Assembly: GCA_010405405.1 (NCBI GenBank)
Contig: MU004240.1
Location: 78,217 to 142,216 of the forward strand
DNA length: 64,000 bases
Direction of reading: 5' to 3'
Source of the DNA: Microthyrium microscopicum
Lineage: Eukaryota; Ascomycota; Dothideomycetes; Microthyriales; Microthyriaceae
Shown here: piece by piece, positions 51,531-63,000 of the stretch
Layout: every line of letters begins with the position of its first letter
How positions within the stretch are numbered: the first letter of the stretch is position 1
Notes under the pieces: model-generated
What the model saw: the letters and a program-made list of their open reading frames with translations, nothing else
Databases searched by the model: none
What the model was told of the DNA's origin: nothing
Program-made: the position numbers and the translations under genes

Positions 51531-52040
51531 GTAAGGAAGAAGAAACTTAATAAGGACTAATTAGAAGAGAAGAAGCTTATTTAAAGTATAATAAAAGAAG
51601 AATAGTTAACTTTATAAAATAATATTACTTTATACCCTCTAAACGTATAAGTAAAAGTATAGTAACTTAACTATAGTTATATTCTTTTAATCTTATCTTT
51701 TAATATTATAATAAAGCTCTAACTAAGTATAAATAAGATAACCTACTAATTAAGTAACTTTTATAAGATTATAATTAAAAAGAACTAATATTATACGCTA
51801 AGAAAGGGGCCTTATACCTAGAATTTAGTTTAAAATAGGTAAAATACTAGTATAGAACTAATAGTTAATAACCTAAGCTTTATATTTTATACTTAAAAGT
51901 AAATATATAAATCTATACGTTATAAATAAAAGCTTTATTATAAACTATAAGAATAGTAAGTATTAGATATAGCTAGATAAGATTAAAATCTTATAATTAA
52001 CTTAGTATTTTAGCTAGAATTTTTTAGATAAGAGAAGTAA

Positions 52041-52202
52041 TATTAGGGGTTAAACTTCCTAAAGCTATACTTATTTAAACTACTTCTATTATATATAAAT
52101 ACCTTAATTAAAGAGTCTCTTAACTCTTCTTTCTCTCTAAGTTATCTTCCTATTTAGTAGGCTTATAATATAACTTGTCTCTTCGTTATCTAACCTATAA
52201 CA
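52041..52202 (+). repeat. 3' LTR (162 bp)
   Basis: Direct copy of 44624-44785, no indels. It keeps the terminal CA and is preceded by a purine-rich stretch (GATAAGAGAAGTAA, polypurine-tract position). Confidence 0.88.
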
Positions 52203-52669
52203 ATAGAGATTTTTTAACCTTTAATTTTAGGTTAATAAGACATAATACTCTAGCAAAAACCTAATAGCTTAAGAGATCTATCTTAGACTTATAAGCTCTT
52301 TAAATATTTAATAATTCTATCGTAAGGTGATTAAGTATTAAATATCTCAAAAGAGCTATTTTGGGTATAGAAGGGGTGACGAGAAGTGGGTCTGACGGGA
52401 TCTGGGTCCTCTACGTTAAGCTGTCTCAAAAAATTAGCCCAAACCCCTGCGTACTCCGTAGATCTAAACTGACAGGGGTTCCTTCCCGAAGTGCCAGATC
52501 CGACATGTCTTGGCGTGGCTCTCGTGGGTGCAGTCCGAGGTCATTTTCTCAACACCAACTCCATTTACACCACCACTTCATCAAAGCCTTACTTTGGCCT
52601 AATCACCATCTAATAAATCTTTTGACCCGATATCGCCTTCGACACCTTCCTCCCACGGCAATCACAAGC

Positions 52670-54342
52670 ATGGCCCCTAAGCTATCTCTCTATGCTAGCT
52701 TGCTAGACCCTGAATCCAAACAAGAAGACTCGTCTAAAGATGACGATGCGAGCTCCAAGAAGCAAGCTCTCAATGCCGGTAGACCAATAAATCCCTAGTA
52801 AGGACGTACAATTCATATCGCAGTTTGCTCACATATGCTCTGCTTCTACCTATAGCCCTCCGATTTCAACCTACCAAGAGACCACTTCTGAATGCGCAAA
52901 AACCAAAGCCCAAATTTGTCTCCAAGTTACCTTCCTCCTCCACAGGTCAACCTACCACCTCTCCGGACAAAGGCCCTGCTGCTCCAACTGCTCCACTTGC
53001 TGCGAAAACCTCACTTGCTGATTGGACTGCCGAGGACGATGGCTTTTACTATGAAGAGACTCGTAAACAGCGTGGTGGTCGCAAGAAGCGCAAGAAGAAC
53101 AAGGAGCAGGAACCTGTTGCCCAGAATTGGGACGACTTATATGATCCCGCCCGGCCAAACAATTACGAGGAATATATACATAGTGAGGAGCGAATCCAGG
53201 AGATAAGGGACTGGAAGGAAAGACTCTATGCCCACCGAATCACTCGCCGTGGTAGTAGCAGCCTATCAAGCGATGACGAGCAAAGACCACAAACGAACAG
53301 TGAGAAATTCAAACTCATGAGTATATTTTTACTGATCAAGACTTGTAGCTCAATTTGCACCCCCATCTGCCTACAACTTTGCTCCTCCGAGCTTTGGGCC
53401 GCCAGGTCAATCCACCAATGCTTCATCAGTAGACGTGGACATGGAAGAGTCTGGAGAGGATGCATTTGCTCGACGTATACGCTTGTCGCAGCAACAGAAT
53501 ATTCCAGCACCTCCGCCTTCTGATCCAATTCCTCCTCCACCGCCGCCTCCTCCGCCTCCTCCGCCATCCGATCCTGCGCCCTCTCATACTATATCGCGGG
53601 CGCCAGTTCGGTACAGTCTGCCAGACGCACCAACAGAGATTCAAGTTTCACAGACCGAGCTTCATACATTAGAGCAGGAAGGCACCAAAGAAGATACAGA
53701 AGCCATGGAAACCGACGAGCCCGCGCCGCGATCCAATCGTCCAGGCCAGAAAGGATTCGCAGAGCGCCTTATGAACAAATATGGATGGTCGAAAGGCAGT
53801 GGTCTGGGTGCATCTGGTACAGGTATCACAACTGCTTTGAAAGTTAAGGTTGATAAAAGCAAGAACTCTGGTGCTGGTGGCCATGGCAAGATCATTGGCG
53901 GTAAAAGAAAAGATGCTGATGAAGAGGGAAAGTTTGGTCCGATGAGTGAAGTCATCATTTTGAAAGGGATGGTGGATGGTATGGACTTGAATGTCGAAAT
54001 GGGCGCTGATGGCAAGCTTGTCCAAGAAATTGGCGAAGAATGCGGTGAAAAGGTTTGCAATTTGCTGGAATCAATGACAATGACTAACGCCCTATAGTAT
54101 GGACGTGTAGAGCGTGTTTTCATCCACAGAGATTCTCTAGAGGCATCTACACCTGTGTTCATCCACTTTACAAGCCAGCTTTCGGCACTTCGGGTACGAT
54201 CTCGTCGTGGCCGTAAATAGTATTATAAGCTAACTTTTTCTAGGCGGTAAATGCTCTAGAAGGTCGTAATTTCAATGGCAATACGATTCGAGCACGATTT
54301 TATGATACCGAAAAGTTTCAGCAAGGCAATTACAGCGCGTAA
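52670..54342 (+). CDS. SPF45: SPF45 (RBM17)-like splicing factor
   Basis: Nuclear spliceosomal protein for alternative 3' splice site choice. Start MAPKLSLYASLLDPESKQ; exon 1 ends GCC G|gtagac, later exons carry the conserved LADWTAEDDGFYYEETRKQRGG and NWDDLYDPARPNNYEEYIHS regions, a Pro-rich stretch (53520-53570), a G-patch (GFAERLMNKYGWSKGSGLGA) and a C-terminal UHM/RRM (YGRVERVFIHRDSL, AVNALEGRNFNGNTIRARFY) ending FQQGNYSA at TAA 54340-54342. Four or so introns; all junctions keep frame. The start codon lies only about 250 bp from the right end of the transposon block. Its 3' end converges on the next gene with 64 bp between stops. Confidence 0.93.
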
Positions 54343-54406
54343 TGCTCACCGAAAATTATTCAAGCCTCTCATATATCAACTGTTGGAATATATTCTGTTA
54401 CCAACT

Positions 54407-55764
54407 CTATGCTGTAGCCCCTGTAATCTTGACAGTGAAGTCCAACCCCTTGGCGACCTCGGCGGGAATCTTAAATGGATCAAACTTGATCAGCTTTTCA
54501 GGAGTATTCGCAACAACCAAAGTTGCCTCTTCTCCGGCACCCACAGTCGCCGATCCGGATCCAGCCTCCAAATCAACGTACTTGACTGATGAACCACTCT
54601 TGATGGCCAAAGTAGCAACAAATTCACTAGGAGCCTTAACAGCCACCGTAATCTGTCCCGTTCCCTTGAGTGGAATGATGCTGGCACCATAATATCTCGG
54701 CGCTCTTGCAGCCTTGACCTTGTATGACCCATCACCGGCCGCATCCACATTCCCATACTGCAACGTCTTGCGTTGCTGCGTGAACATGGCGTTTGCACTC
54801 TTATGTCCAATATCGACATAGGCCATGCGTGCCCAATACCGACCCATAATCTTGCTCACCTTCGTCGCGCCCGCCACCGTCTGCAGTGCATGCAGCGGTG
54901 TCTCATTACTGCGCACCTTGTACTTGCGGATCCAGTCTCTCATGGTGTCCTTGCCCAACCCAGCATAGTTGTCTGGGTTGTTTGTCAAGTATGTCATGAA
55001 TGGCCACGCCTCGTAGTAATTGCCGTTGTTCGGGGTGCCGTCGACCAGCACCCTATAGCTCTGCCCAATGACTTTGCGTAGGTCGATGATGGAGCGTCCT
55101 TCGGCTTGCGAGTAGTTGGCGCGCGCGGCGGCGCAGAGTGGCGAGGTTAGGTAGGTGTCGGCAAACCAGTTGGCGAGAGGTTCCCAGTAGGCGCCTGTGT
55201 TGCCTTGGTCGACCCAGTTGTTCTCGTGGTAGGTTAGAGCGTGACCATATTCGTGAACGACGACTTGGGGCTGTGCGACGGATCCACGGACGGCTTGAAC
55301 CCACGAGTAGCCAGATCTGTCGAAGCTTCATCAGTGGTGCTCAGAATATGAGGTGAAGGGAAAGTATTACCGCTCATCTGTGTTCATGACACCGCTGGCG
55401 CCAGTGAGTTGGGCACGCGCATAGATATTCTCCTTATAGTATGGGCCTTTATCGTCCTTTGCATATCGAGACAATCCGCTTGTCCGCCAGCCAAGCTCTT
55501 TTACAAAACACTGCACTCATCAGCCACGGTATCAAGCTTGATACGGTTCAAACTCACCTGATAAGCACCCTCGAGCCACTTCAGCGACGTGTCGGCTGAT
55601 GTACCCGCTCCGTATACGCGAAAATGCGGGCTATCCTTGAAATCCGCTCCACCACCTCCCATGGATGCCGCGCTCGAATTTGGATTCGGTTGGAAGACCT
55701 CTGGCTCGGCAGCGAATACCATTGCGGCCGCCGCAAGGCTGAAGGAAAGGAATGTGGCCACCAT
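54407..55764 (-). CDS. secreted gluzincin-like metalloprotease
   Basis: Three exons. Signal peptide MVATFLSFSLAAAAMVFAA, then a variable region and SWVQAVRGSVAQPQVVVHEYGHALTYHE. HEYGH is an HExxH zinc motif, and the next Glu candidate is exactly 20 residues after the second His (GAYWEPLANWFADTY), the same spacing as in thermolysin-type gluzincins. C-terminal beta-rich part (TGQITVAVKAPSEFV, DFTVKITGATA) may be an accessory domain. No peptidase family name is claimed; a secreted zinc endopeptidase is inferred. Convergent with SPF45; divergent from the Ayg1-like gene. Confidence 0.78.
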
Positions 55765-56522
55765 ACTGAAAAGTCACGAGTTCAAAAGAGTGTGGTTTGG
55801 TATACGAGATCACGATAGCTGGGAAGAGATGGTGCCAAGTGCCATATTGTTGGTATAAAAGGGTACTGGAAAATTTAAATTTGATACATATAATCTAGAG
55901 AGTGTTATCAAGGCCGAGGGCTTCGGCCAATTATAGATAGAAGTAGCTATTGAGAGTTCTGGGGTTCTTATGGTAACTGCAATCAATTTAGAGATGGCGG
56001 ACGAACAGATAGGGCTCTGTGCTCTGTGCCAATTTCGCGATTGTGACTATTCTTTCGGAGCGTTATGGTAGCCTCCCGATATATCTTGGTCTTTATCCTG
56101 GAATTTGGAGAGAATGCTTGGGCCGGAGGAAGGCTTGGTAGAAGTCTTGTTTCTGTGTTGTGCGTCTATAAGGCTGAAGTGGATCTCAGCCTTGCAAGTG
56201 GATTGAAAGGCTTATGTACCCACTTCAGCTGTCAACTCTTCCCACTCCATCTAACAGTATCTGTGTGTAGACCGTAGACTCTATTTCGCATTTCTGTGCA
56301 TGCACGTTTCTGTGACGCAGCTACAAAAGACTATATGACCAAGTCTGCCCAATTGAATTTGATAAGGCTGATTACGAGTGTTGAAAACAGGCGGTTCCCC
56401 GCACGGCAGGCCAGCTTCTACAAGTATATCAGCGTTTTCGAATCCACGTGGACTGTCATTTTCGAGTTCATTGTTTTTTCCAAGAAAATTGTAGAGTACT
56501 GTTGTTCGTTCGTCAACTCAAA
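55765..56522. promoter_or_regulatory. divergent promoter region, metalloprotease / Ayg1-like
   Basis: About 760 bp between divergent starts. It holds both promoters; short frames (56065-56277, 56296-56529) are not supported. No binding site is claimed. Confidence 0.45.
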
Positions 56523-57830
56523 ATGGTAAACTGGATTCTAGGAGACCTTTTCTTCAAGGACTTTGGCCATCAAGGCTCAGTCAAAAAGCTGTGGGAAGAG
56601 CGATGGAAGTTCCCGGTATGACCACGACCATCAAAATATCTCCTCTCTCATGGAAGTAGTACTAACAAATTCAGTGTACTCTTGGCGTGTACCCGTAAGT
56701 CTTATTGTCTGCTAGAAAAACCGCCAATCTCACCCAGCTAAAGCTTCCATGACGGTCAAATCGACGACTTTGCTCCCATCTTCGAGCATCTCATCGCCAA
56801 GAATATCAACGATCCATACGACGATGCCTGGTGCTCTGCTTTCACCCCAACAGCTGAACGCCTTGCTACCGCCGCTGAAGCCGCTGAAACTACCGGTGAC
56901 ATACCCAAGGCTATCGAACTTGCCAAGCGCTCTTCCACCGTGTATCGAATTGCACGTTTCCCATACATCGGAACGCCCATCAAGCAGCGCGCCTATGATG
57001 CTCAGAAAGCCATCTATATGCGCGGCGCAGCCCTTTGGGATCCACCGCTAAAGGACCTGAGTATTGCGCATACCCATGCGGAAAATGGCGATGGCACTGA
57101 GATTCCGTTATACACGCGCGTGCCCAAAGACGCAAGTGCGCAAAACAAGGCGCCAGTAGTACTTCTGATTACAGGACTAGATGGCCATCGACCGGACAAC
57201 TTTGAGCGCGTGGATCAGCAACTACAGCGCGGATGGGCGAGTGTAATCGTCGACATTCCAGGCGTAGCAGACTGTCCAGCCAACCGACAGGATCCAGCCA
57301 GCGGAGATCGGTTGTTTGCTGCAGTGCTGGACTGGATTGCAACGCAGCCTGAGCTGGATGCTAGCAAGGTGCTGGCATGGGGTTTGAGTGCTGGGGGATA
57401 CTATGCGATCCGGCTGGCACATGTGCAGGCAGACAAATTGGTGGGTGCCATTGGGCATGGCGCGGGGACACATCATTATATTGGACGTGAGTGGTTGAAG
57501 GAAGTGGATCATCATGAGTATCCATTTGATTTACAAAGGGCATACTTGGGCAAATATGGATATGGGAGCTGGGAGGAGTTGCTGGAGAAGTGTCAGAAGG
57601 AGTATAGCTTGGTGGAGTTGGGGATTGTGCAAAAGAAGAGCTGTCGACTGTTGTTGGTTAATGGGGTAATGGACGGGTGTATGCCTATTGAGGATTCCAT
57701 GTTGTTAATGGAGTATGGCACGCCGAAAGAAGGCAGATTTATTCAACAGAGGGCTCATATGGGATATCCGGAAGCTATGCCTATCACGTTCGAATGGATG
57801 GAGCAAGTTCTGGGCACCAAGAAACAATAG
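56523..57830 (+). CDS. ayg1: Ayg1-like alpha/beta hydrolase, 399 aa
   Basis: Three exons (56523-56615, 56675-56694, 56744-57830) give 399 aa; exon 2 is a 20-nt microexon (TGT ACT CTT GGC GTG TAC CC). Start MVNWILGDLFFKDFGHQGS. FrsA-like fold: nucleophile S253 in AWGLSAGGYY, acid D348 in NGVMDGCMPIED and H376 in RAHMGYP fit the catalytic triad. Closest recognisable function is Ayg1, which shortens a heptaketide naphthopyrone in DHN-melanin synthesis of Aspergillus. No polyketide synthase, scytalone dehydratase or reductase lies nearby, so a melanin role is uncertain; it may serve another pigment or be a general esterase. Confidence 0.85.
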
Positions 57831-57970
57831 AAGAGCGATGGTAAGTACATCTTTGGTAGAAAAAAATTGCTTAAGCATATTGAAGCTGCTAAATATATTA
57901 ATAGAAAAGTGCCAATTGAACCTAGTAGCTCCCAGGCCTTGTCGTTCTGTAAGGTCAAGCTCCATTTGCA

Positions 57971-58471
57971 TTACGAGCCGTACACTGGAGGGCAAGTCTC
58001 AAAAGTAGTCGTCGTGACTCCCGTGCTTGTTCCAGTAATCCATTCCGTACAAGTCGTCGATGACTCGGATAGAGACGACATGGTGGAGCAGGTTGTCGAT
58101 TCAAATGACCTAAATTCCGTAGTAACACTACTAGTCGGTGTAGTAACAGTGACATCGTATGTGCTCGTCGCCCACGAAGTGACAGGATATGATGTAGTCA
58201 CACATGAAGTTGTAGTGTCTTGATATTCCCGCATTCCAGTGCTCGTCTCAATATAAGTTACGATGCTCTCGGATGTCCATGTCGTTGGGATCATGACATA
58301 TCCATACTCCACGGTTGGCGAAGATGTTGTAGTTGTGAATGTACTGACGCTCGTTGTGGTTGTGCATGTTGCCGTGGTGTCGAAGATGCGAGGCAATGCC
58401 CATGCATTGACTGTTTGACCGAGCAAGAGGCTCAAGATCAGTCTGGAAGGAGAAGAAAGGCTGAAAAACAT
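57971..58471 (-). CDS. secreted Ser/Thr-rich protein, 166 aa
   Basis: Single exon from MFFSLSSPSRLILSLLLGQTVNA (signal peptide) with mature Thr/Ser-rich sequence (TTTTSVSTFTTTTSS) and repeated WTSES, TTSYPVTSWATSTYD motifs, with Cys at several positions, ending TFETCPPVYGS. It is probably O-mannosylated and wall-bound or extracellular. Converges on the Ayg1-like gene with 140 bp between stops. No known domain. Confidence 0.7.
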   Translation of the reverse strand: MFFSLSSPSRLILSLLLGQTVNAWALPRIFDTTATCTTTTSVSTFTTTTSSPTVEYGYVMIPTTWTSESIVTYIETSTGMREYQDTTTSCVTTSYPVTSWATSTYDVTVTTPTSSVTTEFRSFESTTCSTMSSLSESSTTCTEWITGTSTGVTTTTFETCPPVYGS

Positions 58472-60092
58472 AACTGCGGAAGCTTGATACAGTCAAATAA
58501 ACGAGTGTCTTTGGATTGGTTCTGATGGATCAGCACTACAGCAATGCGTTCTAGACTTGATATATAGCGTTCAAATCATGGAGCAGATTAGTGGCTCAGC
58601 CACCTAATATTCAAGAATGGCTCCAAGCATTCCTCGCTTGAGCTCTGTGGCCAGAGAATGTGGAATGCTAGAGATTAAAGAGGCTGGTGAGAACCAGGTA
58701 GGCTTCGTATCGGGAGATATTCAGCATCTGGCCAGACGGTAATTCATCAGTATTCGATTTTGATCATCGAGAGAATGATATTGCAAAGACATAGGAGCTA
58801 TCAAAAAACCATACCAGTCCGTGAGTTCATAGCCCACTCCACGCCGCACCGCACAAATAAATCAAAATGTACGAGCCTTAATGAAGTATTGGTTTTCCAC
58901 TCGCGATTCATTGCTACCTTCCTTGGTTGCCAATTCTAGCGCCAACTCCTAAGCCAGCGAAGTCAAGGACACCACAGTCAGATAGGAAGTCTTCGCTGCT
59001 CAAAACTTGGGGATTGCTATCAAAGCCTTCCACGCTTCTTTTCTGCTTGAAAGAAGTAGTATTCGTACTCTGAGGGTTGGTTACAATGGTTTCATAAGGC
59101 GGAAGATTAAATTGCCTCTCAGAATTGTCTTGTGTTGAACAATTTATAGTCATGCAGGTTATCTACCTGGCTCAACAGACCTGGAAGATTGGGGGAATGT
59201 AGACATACCACTTTGTTTGCACAAAAGTTTCTTGGATCGAGCCCGGTTTTGGAGATCACCTTTCAAAAATGAAGAAACAAGTTTTAATGACACCAGAGCA
59301 TTTGGAGAACAAGTGTTTTAAGGTGAAGTTGGTCGAAATGGCTAAGCTTCTAAAGAAAAGCCGCGAACGGGACGAACAGGAGGAAGATATTACATTGATT
59401 CTCATGAGACCAAACCTCATGGTACTGTCTTGCAGCAGTGTTATTCAGTCAGTACTCTAGTCGGGATCAAAATTGATCGCGCCATGAAACCTCCCGTTAC
59501 CTACAATATCTACCACAACCCTTCTGAAAAACTGACTTCAAAGCCTACCGCTGTCGATAATCTGGCAAAAATTTGATGCATTGGATGGGAATTCAAACGG
59601 TCTTTCTGCAATGAATCCTTTTGGCAGCTACCGTATTTGCTAGCTGTAGCGCTGAAATGGTCCACTTGTATTGATGCCTTGGAGCTAGAATATTTGTGCT
59701 TTCATCAATACAACAGACGAGTAGTATCCGTGAAGTTGTCTAGTCTGTCATACCACAATCAAGATCAGTGGTGGTACTTCTCGCAGACACGTCAGTTTAT
59801 CGATAACTCGATACCTTGGGGTGCAATGGCCTAGCACAATCTGTGTAGCTGCTTGCGACCAGTACGACAGTGATAGAAAGGGGAACTTGTGATATAATCC
59901 AGGCTCGTAGCTTTGGAGTCCCGTTGAAGACCTATTTCCCGGAATCCAACCCCATTTTAGCCTGTACAAACCAGGACACTTAAAATCGGCCTGGGAAGAA
60001 CTGGAACTCTCTCTACGAATACGAAGGGACCAGACCGGCGGCAGCTTTCAATCGAGTTGAGTTTCCAATGATGATGGATGGAGTGGATTGGG
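58472..60092. other. intergenic, no supported gene
   Basis: About 1.6 kb. Frames at 58914-59153 (-), 59269-59460 (+) and 59637-59834 (+) are short with no domain or signal peptide. Confidence 0.6.
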
Positions 60093-63000
60093 GACCGTCA
60101 GCAGTTCAAAAGACTTCCAACGGAGAACGCCGAAGGGGTAGATCTTTGCCAAAAAGGGTATAGCGCTTTGAACTTAGTTTAAACTATTTAAACTCAGTTT
60201 AAAGGCTTTAAACTCGTTTGAACTAGCTTTTTAGCGTATATTTTAACTAGAATAGGTTAAATATAATAGTAATTTTAATGTTATATAATAATCTTAAGAT
60301 ATAGATCTTTAGTAGTATGGAATATTAATATTTAAATAGTAGATTTTACGTATTAAACGTACTAGAATAGCAATATATTAATAATGCTAAATTTAATATT
60401 AAAGGGATATAAAATACTATAGTTTATATAGATAAAGTAGAAATCTAGATAATCCTATTACTACTATTAGTAAATTATTTAAGATATAATAGCTAATATT
60501 ATATAATCTAATACTACCTTTATTTTAATACCTATTAATCTAAATTAATCTAGAGTTAGATAACTTAATTTCTTTACTACTAAATGATTCTTAGCTAATA
60601 AGATTTCTATTATAATAGCCTTAATTTTTAAGGACTACGCTAATATTAAACTTATAAGATATATTATAGAATTTAGTATATTTTAAGTCTTAATAAGAGT
60701 CGTAGTAGTATAAAGATTAGATAATAATTCCTAATGACTACTTATAGAATTAAACTGTTATAACGCTAGATAGTTATAGTTAGAACGACTTTTAGAGCCT
60801 ATTATAGGCTCTTTAAATCTTATTAATATAGCCCTTTACTAGCTAAATTATTACTAAAAAGTGCTCTTATAGAAGGGGAGGTTAAGTAGCTACTAGGACG
60901 TCTACTAGGGTACTTTTAACTATACCTTTACGTTAAGGAATATACTAGTAATTAGAATATAGATTTTGTACCCTTACTAATATTATTAGGATTATAAATC
61001 GTTATAAGTAAGTGTATAGTAGTAATAGTAGTAACGCTATTATTAGATAGAAGACTTAGTAATAGAAAGATATTATAGCTAAGTATAAAAGTAATACTAG
61101 TTTACTATAAGGCTCCTCTAGATAGGCTTTTTAATAAGCTATTAAGAAAGCTATTAAACTATAGGTTATTAAACTAAAAGAAGAGTTAAGATATATTATA
61201 CTAATAAATAAATTTTGTATTAACTTAGACCTATTTATAGAGATATTCTAAAGGTATAAGAATACTATTTAATAGAAGAGGTCCTTATAGGATACTATTT
61301 ATTAACGCTATAAAGATACTATAAAACTTTAAGAGATACTTAACCTTACGTTCTTTAAGAAGTAAGCTCTTCTAACTAGTATTAAAAAGGATAAAGATAT
61401 TAAGATAAATACTATTAAGCCTAAAGATACTTTATATTTACTATTATTACTATTATTTTTAATATCTTTATTATTAGTACTAAATTAGGGTATTAAAGGA
61501 ACTACCTCTTACTCTAGACTAGTTCCTAGGATCCTTACTAAGTTATAGGCTTTACTAATTTAAAGTAGAAATATAAGTATTTCTTAAGGTTGTAGAACTT
61601 AAAAATTTATAACTAAAATTAATAGCGTTATAGATGTTTATAATTGTCTAGTTCTTTAGTTAGATAAGATAAATTTAGATAGGAATAGTACTTATTATAA
61701 GAATATTATTAATAATAAGAATATTAGTAGTAATAGTAATAATAAAGGAATTAAAATTATAGAATTAAGAAAAAAGGTAAGGATTATACGTTTAAAGATA
61801 ATAAAGATAAAAGATATATTAAAAAGTCTTTATAATAATAGGCTTTAAAAAGGATATTCTAGTATTTCCTATATAAATTAGTAGTAGATATAAAAGCTAG
61901 TTTTTATAGAAATATTATAATAAATATTAAAAGCTTTAAAAGTATATACTAAGGTTAAATAATTAGCTAGCTCTACTTTATTAACTTTCTCTTCTTTAGT
62001 AAGAATATCTAACTTTACTCTATAACTTCTCTTTTATCCTTTACTATAATAGATACTTAATATCTTTTAAATCCTCTTTGTCTACTATATTATTAAATAT
62101 ATTATTTAGATTAAGATACTATTAAATAATTAGTAAATTAATTTAAAAGTAAGAAGATACTATATTTCCTTAATAATAAGTATAGTAGTTAATAAGTAAG
62201 AATGATATTAATATATATGCTTTAACTAGTATTAATTTTATCTATAAACCTAATCTAAAATTAGATATTTCTTCCTTAAAAAGGGCTTTTATATTATTAA
62301 CTACTTGCTTAATAGCAATATAGTATTTAAATATCTATTTATTAAAGTCGTGCTAGATTTAGGTTAGATTCCCTTAGAATAGTGATATAATTAAATTGTT
62401 ATTTAAATAGGCTATATTGCTATATAGTAGTAATTTTAGGCCCCTATTAAATATTTAAAAGAGGTAAGTTATATTTATATCTATATAGGATAAATACTAA
62501 CTTATTAAAGTCTATTTTTAAGACCTAATACTAGTAATATACCTAGATTATTTAAACCTCTTAAATATCTTAAATCTATTACTATTATTAATCTGTTAGG
62601 ATAGTAAATAATTTAGTATTTTAAATAGTAAGCTTTATTATATTTACTATATAATAATTGCTAAATTGGTCCTTTAGGCTTATAGATATTAATATAAGTC
62701 TTATTAATATAACCTTAAAAGATATTATTACTACTAGCACAATTAATTACTCTAGAGTACTAATAGTATCTTTCTATATTTAAAAGGAGATAGAATTTAA
62801 GTAGGGATTTAGTATAACGTTAGTTAAGATATATAATAGTAGTATTAAAGTAAGTCTTTAGGTATATTATACTTTTACTAAAGTACTAATAGATGTCGTT
62901 ATAAGTATATATTTTTGCTAACCTATATAATACTATATAAAGTAGAAAAGGTCTCTTCTAATATGGATTTAAATAATCTTATAGAGAAAGATTCTTAAGA

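Larger units (their letters stand above)
44619..52207 (+). mobile_element. complete, RIP-inactivated Ty3/gypsy chromovirus
   Basis: LTR at each end (44624-44785, 52041-52202) bordered by ATAGA on both sides (44619-44623, 52203-52207), a 5-bp target duplication; element length 7,579 bp. Translating across stops on the plus strand shows remnants in chromovirus order: a zinc-knuckle-like RYFKYYLEVRISSI with Cys changed to Tyr (about 46273), protease region (about 46.8 kb), reverse transcriptase (about 47.4-47.83 kb), RNase H (about 48.2-48.48 kb), integrase (about 48.9-49.4 kb) and a chromodomain-like segment (about 50.18-50.29 kb). All coding frames are broken. The RT active site YLDD reads YLNN. 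It is a dead copy; no intact product can be made. Confidence 0.88.
44082..52416. mobile_element. TA-flanked TIR element interrupted by an LTR retrotransposon
   Basis: The left end ACGTAGGGGACCCAGATC... (44082-44124, 43 bp) recurs as reverse complement at 52374-52416 with three transitions only. TA lies outside both ends (44080-44081, 52417-52418). Removing the inserted retrotransposon and one copy of its target repeat leaves an element of about 750 bp, non-coding, hence a MITE or deletion derivative of a Tc1/mariner or Fot1-like transposon. Confidence 0.78.

Noticed and set aside
44082-52416. Reading the whole 8.3 kb as a single large DNA transposon
   Set aside because: Internal LTRs, a 5-bp TSD and RT/integrase remnants show most of it is a nested retrotransposon.
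53226-53644. Glu- or Arg-rich minus-strand frames in SPF45
   Set aside because: Complement of the Pro-rich coding repeat; SPF45 is clear on the plus strand.
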